This document shows, in pieces, positions 59,051 through 64,000 of a stretch of 64,000 bases of DNA. The stretch is from Bacillota bacterium (GTDB lineage: Bacteria; Bacillota; Clostridia; Christensenellales; Aristaeellaceae): NCBI GenBank assembly GCA_023392515.1, contig JAEVYX010000111.1, positions 18,078 to 82,077 of the forward strand, read 5' to 3'. The translations under genes were made by a program, and so were the position numbers. The notes beneath the pieces were generated by a model, which ran no database searches, was not told the origin of the DNA, and saw only the letters and a program-made list of their open reading frames with translations. The number at the start of each line of letters is the position of its first letter. The stretch's first letter is position 1.

Positions 59051-60562
59051 TTACTGTGCTGTTGCGCGCACAACATTCCAGCTTAGCTTTGGCAAGCGGA
59101 TACTCAATTTTCCATTGTCAAAACAACCGTCTTCCAGGAATTTTGGTGCCACATTATCTGGGTTTTCTTCGGTATTGACTGCTTTCACATCCTCATGGTG
59201 CAGCGCGGAATGAGACACTTTATTCAGGTTTTCAAAGGCACGAAGGTCTACGGACAGCTCTACATCCTCCGTCATATCCTTGTTGACCAAAAACAGTGTT
59301 ACATTTCCTTCCTCATCCATAACCGCCGCAGCATCTACCACAGGCACATCGTTATAACGTTTGCTATCATACAGTGGGGATTTTACGATAGGTAAAAGTG
59401 CTATTCCACGGCCATACCGGCTGGCCTGTTCAAGGGGCCAATAGATGGTTTGCGCCCAAGCTCCGCCCCCCTCCCTGGTGTGAATCGGTGCAATGGTATT
59501 TACTAATTGCGCCATGCAGGCCACTTTGACCCTGTCGGCATTATTGAGAAATGTAATGAGCATGGAGCCTACCAGCAGGGCATCCTCAAAATTATAGATG
59601 TCGTCCAGGAGCGGCAATGCCCGGCCCCACCTGTCCATCTTATACAGTTCCTGATCCTTATCATAGGAATGATACCATACGTTCCATTCGTCAAAGGAAA
59701 GCTGTATCTTCTTTTTCGAATGCTTCTTGCCCTTTACCGCATCACAAATAGACACGACCGTTTTAATAAAGTCATCCAAATCCATGGTACTGGCCAGGAA
59801 ATCGGGGGTATTGTTATCCTGGTTTCCATAGTACCGGTGCAGTGATACATAGTCTACCTGATCGTAGCATTCCTCCAGCATTTGAAGCTCCCAACTGCCA
59901 AAGGTTTGCATTTGACTGGAGGATGAACCGCAAGCCACCACTTCAATGGAGGGGTCCACCCATTTCATCATCTTGGCACTTTCATTGGCAGCGCGGCCGT
60001 ATTCATAAGCCGTTTTTTGTCCCATCTGCCAAGGGCCATCCATTTCATTGCCCAAGCACCACAGCTTGATGTTCATGGGCTTTTCCAAACCGTTTTGTCT
60101 GCGCAAATCCGACCAGTAGCTGCCTTTGGGATGATTGCAGTATTCCACCACATTCCGGGCATCGTCGGGGCCGCGTGTTCCAAGGTTAATGGCATACATT
60201 ACTTCGCTGCCAGCTTCTTTTGCCCATTGGTAAAACTCATGCAAGCCTACTTCGTTGGTCTCGGTGGTGAACCAGGCCAAATCAAGCCTTTTAGGTCTTT
60301 TCTCCAATGGACCTACCGAATCCTCCCAATGAAAACCGGAAACAAAATTTCCACCCGGATAGCGCATCACCGGTACATTCAATTTGCGAACAAGATCAAT
60401 CACATCCTGGCGGAAACCCATCGCATTGGCGGTAGGATGGCCGGGCTCGTATATACCACCGTACACGCAGCGGCCCAGGTGTTCAACAAAATTTCCGTAG
60501 ATGCGCTTATCAATTTGAGAAATGGTATAGTCCTTGTCCAGCGTTACAACTGCCCTTTTCAT
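59051..60562 (-). CDS. abfA: Alpha-L-arabinofuranosidase, GH51, intracellular
   Basis: A 503-residue GH51 enzyme without a signal peptide, so it acts on imported arabino-oligosaccharides. NFVEHLGRCVYGGIYEPGH and MRYPGGNFVSGFHWEDSVGP are typical; the acid/base Glu is in LWCLGNEMDGPWQMG near 173 and the nucleophile Glu in SFDEWNVWYH near 293. It releases arabinose for AraB. AAAGGAG precedes the ATG. Lies between an HTH regulator and araB on the same strand, a compact arabinose operon. Confidence 0.95.
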   Translation of the reverse strand: MKRAVVTLDKDYTISQIDKRIYGNFVEHLGRCVYGGIYEPGHPTANAMGFRQDVIDLVRKLNVPVMRYPGGNFVSGFHWEDSVGPLEKRPKRLDLAWFTTETNEVGLHEFYQWAKEAGSEVMYAINLGTRGPDDARNVVEYCNHPKGSYWSDLRRQNGLEKPMNIKLWCLGNEMDGPWQMGQKTAYEYGRAANESAKMMKWVDPSIEVVACGSSSSQMQTFGSWELQMLEECYDQVDYVSLHRYYGNQDNNTPDFLASTMDLDDFIKTVVSICDAVKGKKHSKKKIQLSFDEWNVWYHSYDKDQELYKMDRWGRALPLLDDIYNFEDALLVGSMLITFLNNADRVKVACMAQLVNTIAPIHTREGGGAWAQTIYWPLEQASRYGRGIALLPIVKSPLYDSKRYNDVPVVDAAAVMDEEGNVTLFLVNKDMTEDVELSVDLRAFENLNKVSHSALHHEDVKAVNTEENPDNVAPKFLEDGCFDNGKLSIRLPKLSWNVVRATAQ

Positions 60563-60588
60563 GCACCTTATGCTCCTTTATCATATGT

Positions 60589-61515
60589 TTATTTGCATTC
60601 CGCCATAGAGCGATAGAAAATCCGCACCCGGATATCCTGATGGTAGTTTCCAAAGTTTCGGCCGAATATTGTCAATCCGCCCTGATTTTTAGCCTTTTCC
60701 GGCACGCTTAGGCGAAAAGTGATGCTCTCGTTGAAGCCGATGGCTAAATCCTTTAGTGATACGCCGGATATCTTGCTGCCATCTATAAAGGTACCGCTTT
60801 CATTAATGGACAGCAATTTAAACTTCCCATGCTGATTCCAGTTGCGGAACCACCAATCAGGGTTGTATATGCCTCTCGTTTGACCAAAGTCCCCCGGACT
60901 GGTCCAATACCCCAGTTCCACACCATTCAGGTAAAAGTAAATGTCACTTGGCCAATCCTCGGCAAAACCCGGCGCTTCAGATGCGATCTCCAGCGATATC
61001 TGAATTTCCGTCAGCTGCTGGCTGGCATTGAGAAAGTTGGGAATCATGTATTCCACAAAGCCGTGGCCAAACCATAAAATGCTTCCGTTGATGCGCTCGG
61101 GTGAGGCGAAATACCTGGGGTCGTCCACCTCACCAACGATATGCTCAGGCGTGGCAATCCCGCAGGTCGGATAGATTTCGTAAGCGGTATACTGCCCTAC
61201 GCTGATTTCCGCCTCATATGCATTGCGTGCATCCTCATCCCGGATGGGATCAATAAAAATGCTTTCTTCTTTTAAACAGCAAATCTTTTGTACCCCATGC
61301 TTTCCCCCCGCCACATCGATAGTGATCAATCCACATTCCAGCAATGCTTTTATATGCGGGGTCAGTGCGCCATTCGTGATTCCCAGCTTTTTAGAAATAG
61401 CTGCCATTGCCATGGGGCCGCACGCATAAAGCATCTCCATAATGGATATGCGGACATCTGAACTCAATGCCCGATATAACGGCAGCCCTTCCCGCAAGGT
61501 ACGGATATGCAGCAT
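60589..61515 (-). CDS. ArsR-type HTH regulator with C-terminal beta-rich domain (arabinose operon)
   Basis: About 308 residues. An N-terminal winged helix (~1-85; LSSDVRISIMEMLYACGPMAMAAISKKLGITNGALTPHIK) is joined to a ~200-residue beta-rich domain with several Trp (FYLNGVELGYWTSPGDFG, NPDWWFRNWNQHGKF) that resembles a jelly-roll carbohydrate module. GGGAGG before ATG 61515 sets the start. It precedes abfA and araB, so sugar-controlled regulation of these is likely. The sugar-sensing idea is inference. Confidence 0.8.
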   Translation of the reverse strand: MLHIRTLREGLPLYRALSSDVRISIMEMLYACGPMAMAAISKKLGITNGALTPHIKALLECGLITIDVAGGKHGVQKICCLKEESIFIDPIRDEDARNAYEAEISVGQYTAYEIYPTCGIATPEHIVGEVDDPRYFASPERINGSILWFGHGFVEYMIPNFLNASQQLTEIQISLEIASEAPGFAEDWPSDIYFYLNGVELGYWTSPGDFGQTRGIYNPDWWFRNWNQHGKFKLLSINESGTFIDGSKISGVSLKDLAIGFNESITFRLSVPEKAKNQGGLTIFGRNFGNYHQDIRVRIFYRSMAECK

Positions 61516-61623
61516 AGCGTTCCTCCCGCACAGATAGAACAATATATTTTTTTATGGACTTAAGCTAGCAGTTTTATGTTTTATATTTTCTAAATTAGTA
61601 TGCTTCCGTCTGAACTATATAGT

Positions 61624-61652
61624 ATCTTATACCCGTTCGTGATCCTTGTCAA
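61624..61652 (-). promoter_or_regulatory. Promoter of the arabinose operon
   Basis: Minus-strand TTGACA (61647-61652), 17-bp spacer, TAAGAT (61624-61629). The ~110-bp leader is very AT-rich and may carry the regulator's site. Confidence 0.6.
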
Positions 61653-61762
61653 CTTATAATATCCTCATGCCTTTACCCTACACATTATTTTTCCATATCT
61701 GTGTTTTCCACTTGGCAAGGAATCTATTATGCGGTACAATCCTGCCGTTTGGAGATGATTTC

Positions 61763-62869
61763 ATGCTTGTGCGGATTGCCACTTTCTTACGCAGGCAAAC
61801 GGTATTATGTATTGCTTTTTTATTGGCCGCCCTATCCTGTCTTTTCGCCACCTCTTTCACACAAGTGATAGCCGCCATTGACTTACGGGTATTGTTATTG
61901 TTGTTTTGTTTGATGTGCGTGATTGAAGGTTGGTCACAGGCACACCTTCTTCAGAGGTTTGCTGCAATTCTGCTTGCCCGAATTCATCGGCTTCGGGGAT
62001 TGGCAGCCATAATCGTTGGATTGTGTTTTTTCGGCAGCATGCTGTTGACAAACGATGTGGCTTTAATCACCTTTGTGCCGCTTGCCATTTCACTTGCAAT
62101 TATGACCGGCACGCAAAAAGAGCTGCCCCTTTTGTTGGTGCTGCAAACCCTTGCGGCCAACATCGGCAGCAGCCTTACCCCTGTAGGCAATCCACAGAAC
62201 CTGTATCTCTACAGCAAATATATGATATCCCCTTCCGCCTTTTTCACAGCCACAGGCCCCATCGTGGTATCAGGAGGCATTCTTCTTCTGCTATGCCTTT
62301 GGCTTGTTCCGAACAAGCCCTTCTCCTTGCCAAAGCAGGATTGCGCGCCTGTTCAAGTGTTCTGCGCAGTACTATACAGCTTGCTGTTCCTGCTAACCCT
62401 TCTGGTTGTGTTTCATGTAATTTCCATATATATTGCCCTGGTCTGCATTCTGGCCGGTACGCTGATTAATGCGCCGTCTGTTTTTAAAAAAGTCGACTAC
62501 TGCCTGCTTTTAACCTTCGTATGCTTTTTTGTTTTTGTTGCGAATATAGGGCAAATCCCTGCGTTCCGCACTTTTTTGGAAACGATGCTGAAAGGCCGCG
62601 AAGTTGTGATCGGTGCAATTTTCTCTCAATTTATGAGCAACGTACCATCTGCGGTACTTCTATCCGGTTTCACATCCGATGGGATATCCCTTCTCAAAGG
62701 GGTTAATATCGGCGGATGCGGAACGCTCATCGCATCCCTGGCCAGCCTGATTACGTATCAGATATATATGCGTGAAAAAACTTCAGATAAAAAGATTTAC
62801 ATGGTTCTTTTTACTTTATTCAATTTTGCTTTTCTCCTCATTTTGCTTTGCGTTGGCGTGTATTTGTAA
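61763..62869 (+). CDS. Anion permease of the citrate transporter/ArsB-NhaD superfamily
   Basis: About 368 residues with ten to eleven membrane helices. LTNDVALITFVPLA (residue ~95) and IGSSLTPVGNPQNLYLYSKY are characteristic of the ion transporter superfamily, with a related motif FMSNVPSAVLLSGF in the second half. Substrate could be a dicarboxylate, citrate or another anion. GGAGATGATTTC before ATG 61763 sets the start. Divergent from the arabinose regulator. Its 3' end overlaps the convergent glycosyltransferase gene by 54 bp. Confidence 0.85.
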   Translation: MLVRIATFLRRQTVLCIAFLLAALSCLFATSFTQVIAAIDLRVLLLLFCLMCVIEGWSQAHLLQRFAAILLARIHRLRGLAAIIVGLCFFGSMLLTNDVALITFVPLAISLAIMTGTQKELPLLLVLQTLAANIGSSLTPVGNPQNLYLYSKYMISPSAFFTATGPIVVSGGILLLLCLWLVPNKPFSLPKQDCAPVQVFCAVLYSLLFLLTLLVVFHVISIYIALVCILAGTLINAPSVFKKVDYCLLLTFVCFFVFVANIGQIPAFRTFLETMLKGREVVIGAIFSQFMSNVPSAVLLSGFTSDGISLLKGVNIGGCGTLIASLASLITYQIYMREKTSDKKIYMVLFTLFNFAFLLILLCVGVYL

Positions 62870-63925
62870 AAAATATGCCTTATTGGCCATATAATTGGGA
62901 TCATTAGGCTTTATTTCTCCGGCGAGATCATTCATTTGCATAGCTTTTTCATGATCCCCCAGTCGGTCGTAACAAACGCATAGCTGCATATACGGGATAT
63001 ATCCATAGCAATCCGGCAGTATAAACGCGCCGGCTGGCCTGGGAAGCTTTCCGGAAGCAGCCAGTTCATACCAGAAAATAGCTTTATCATACCTGCCCTG
63101 GTCAAAAAGCAATTGTCCCAACTGGCACAAAGTTTCGGCTCTTGGTATATCGTAGATAAATGTGCGAATTAAAGCCTCCTTTGCCTTATCCATTTGGTTC
63201 AAGGCCTGATAGCAGCTTGCAAGATCCCTGCAGGCAGACAGCACGTTTTCTATCCACCCCCTGTCGGACTGTATAAAGTCCTCTAACATGCCGATGGCTC
63301 TATCATATTGCTTATGGAACATGACTTCCCGTGCAAAATAGAACTGATCCCTGGGGGAAAGAACGCTGCCCTCAGCTGCCATCTTTTCAAATATTCTCAA
63401 ATTTCGGTCCGGGTCTCCCGGTCCGATTTTTTTGTGCAGAACCGGGATATCCTCATGCACGATAATGCCACGCGGCGTAATAACCTCATGAATTGCTCCT
63501 TCCCAACGATAGCCAACACTTCGCTTTACAATGCGCTCCCTTTCGTAGCTCATCGTTGGCGTTCCCTGGCTGTCAAATGCCACATGATAAGGCATCATTA
63601 CCATTTCCACAGACGGGTTAAGTGTATTCATGAACTGTCGAAGCGCGTGAGCCGATTGAGACGTCAGGACATCGTCCGCATCCAGCCACATGATATAGTC
63701 CTTCGTGGCTTTGGAAAAGGCAAAATTACGGGCTGCGGCAAAATCATCTATCCACGAGAAATGATATACATGGGAAGTAAATTGTTTTGCTATAACTTGG
63801 GTTAAATCCAAGGAGCCCGTATCCACAATGACAATCTCATCTACCGCATCTTTGATGCAGGTTAAACAACGAGCAAGCACCTCTTCCTCGTTTCGTACGA
63901 TCATGCATAAACTCAGCGTTGGCAA
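62816..63925 (-). CDS. Family 2 glycosyltransferase with TPR-like C-terminal repeats
   Basis: About 369 residues from the chosen start. GT-A domain (~1-215): LSLCMIVRNEE, VDEIVIVDTGSLDLT, and DxD in MWLDADDVL; then TPR-like helical repeats (~220-360; YDRAIGMLEDFI, MDKAKEALIRTFIY, YDKAIFWYELA, HEKAMQMNDLAGE). Such SunS/WbbL-like enzymes transfer sugars to glycans or peptides; the acceptor is unknown. TTG 63925 has GAAGGGG upstream; ATG 63982 has no ribosome site. Gene ends in antisense overlap with the permease. Confidence 0.85.
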   Translation of the reverse strand: MPTLSLCMIVRNEEEVLARCLTCIKDAVDEIVIVDTGSLDLTQVIAKQFTSHVYHFSWIDDFAAARNFAFSKATKDYIMWLDADDVLTSQSAHALRQFMNTLNPSVEMVMMPYHVAFDSQGTPTMSYERERIVKRSVGYRWEGAIHEVITPRGIIVHEDIPVLHKKIGPGDPDRNLRIFEKMAAEGSVLSPRDQFYFAREVMFHKQYDRAIGMLEDFIQSDRGWIENVLSACRDLASCYQALNQMDKAKEALIRTFIYDIPRAETLCQLGQLLFDQGRYDKAIFWYELAASGKLPRPAGAFILPDCYGYIPYMQLCVCYDRLGDHEKAMQMNDLAGEIKPNDPNYMANKAYFLQIHANAKQNEEKSKIE

Positions 63926-64000
63926 AGCAAACCCCTTCTTTATTCTCCATTTGGAAGCGCACCGAACAGGAGCGTTTCTCATAATTAATTGTATGGAGAT

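Overview
The window looks like chromosome from an anaerobic, Gram-positive member of the Clostridia with intermediate GC. Clues are strong AGGAGG-type ribosome binding sites, TTGACA/TATAAT promoters, many short genes with 4-bp overlaps, and anaerobe genes (rubrerythrin, oxygen-labile L-serine dehydratase, DUF362 and ferredoxin proteins, DUF438 hemerythrin-PAS). I cannot name the genus. No rRNA, tRNA, CRISPR array, transposase or phage gene was seen. Apart from one ~257-bp inverted-repeat element, it reads as ordinary chromosomal backbone with metabolic cassettes.

Layout. 1-9.0 kb: a truncated AMP-binding ligase and an SDR, asparagine synthase, two membrane/secreted proteins, and an acyltransferase (HxxxDG) gene next to a zinc-ribbon membrane protein and a divergent esterase. 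9.1-10.4 kb: tcdA and an HD protein. 10.5-16.8 kb: a complete phosphate regulon on one strand (pstS-terminator-pstC-pstA-pstB-phoU-phoB-phoR). 17.0-20.6 kb: HAD phosphatase, two-subunit serine dehydratase, the structured inverted-repeat element, rubrerythrin and a Fur/PerR-type regulator. 20.7-25.8 kb: an ACT-ACT-metallo-beta-lactamase fusion, a class I amidotransferase hydrolase, pepC and O-acetylhomoserine sulfhydrylase. 25.8-30.0 kb: a cell-wall-peptide salvage operon (alr, M20 peptidase, D-aminopeptidase, LD-carboxypeptidase). 30.0-34.7 kb: thioesterase, MATE pump, YbaK, then an Rrf2 regulator followed by a MetN-like protein with eroded ATPase motifs and a MetI-like permease, with no MetQ. 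35-39.8 kb: a full branched-chain amino acid ABC transporter. 40-46 kb: a 35-residue membrane peptide, DUF362 Fe-S protein, VanX-type dipeptidase, a two-component system, an ICMT-like methyltransferase and a gluzincin-like protein. 46-50.2 kb: Crp/Fnr regulator, ferredoxin, cupin, DUF438 protein, then MsrAB. 50.2-55.1 kb: a LOR/SDH-type ornithine cyclodeaminase, aminotransferase and hydroxyacid dehydrogenase, with a divergent PucR regulator and a 19-bp perfect palindrome between. 55.2-57.3 kb: mtnN and an RlmI-type methyltransferase. 57.3-61.5 kb: arabinose use (ribulokinase, GH51 arabinofuranosidase, HTH regulator). 61.7-64 kb: an anion permease and a TPR glycosyltransferase overlapping tail to tail.

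Themes. Amino-acid scavenging (liv, metY, peptidases, serine deamination), cell-wall D-amino-acid recycling (alr, dppA, ldcA, vanX), phosphate uptake and oxygen/redox defence dominate. The best candidates for something not standard are the degenerate MetN/MetI pair behind a cysteine-less Rrf2 regulator, the ACT-ACT-MBL fusion, the acyltransferase/zinc-ribbon/esterase cassette, the structured inverted-repeat element, and the 35-residue membrane peptide. All functions rest on motif reading by eye; no database search was run.
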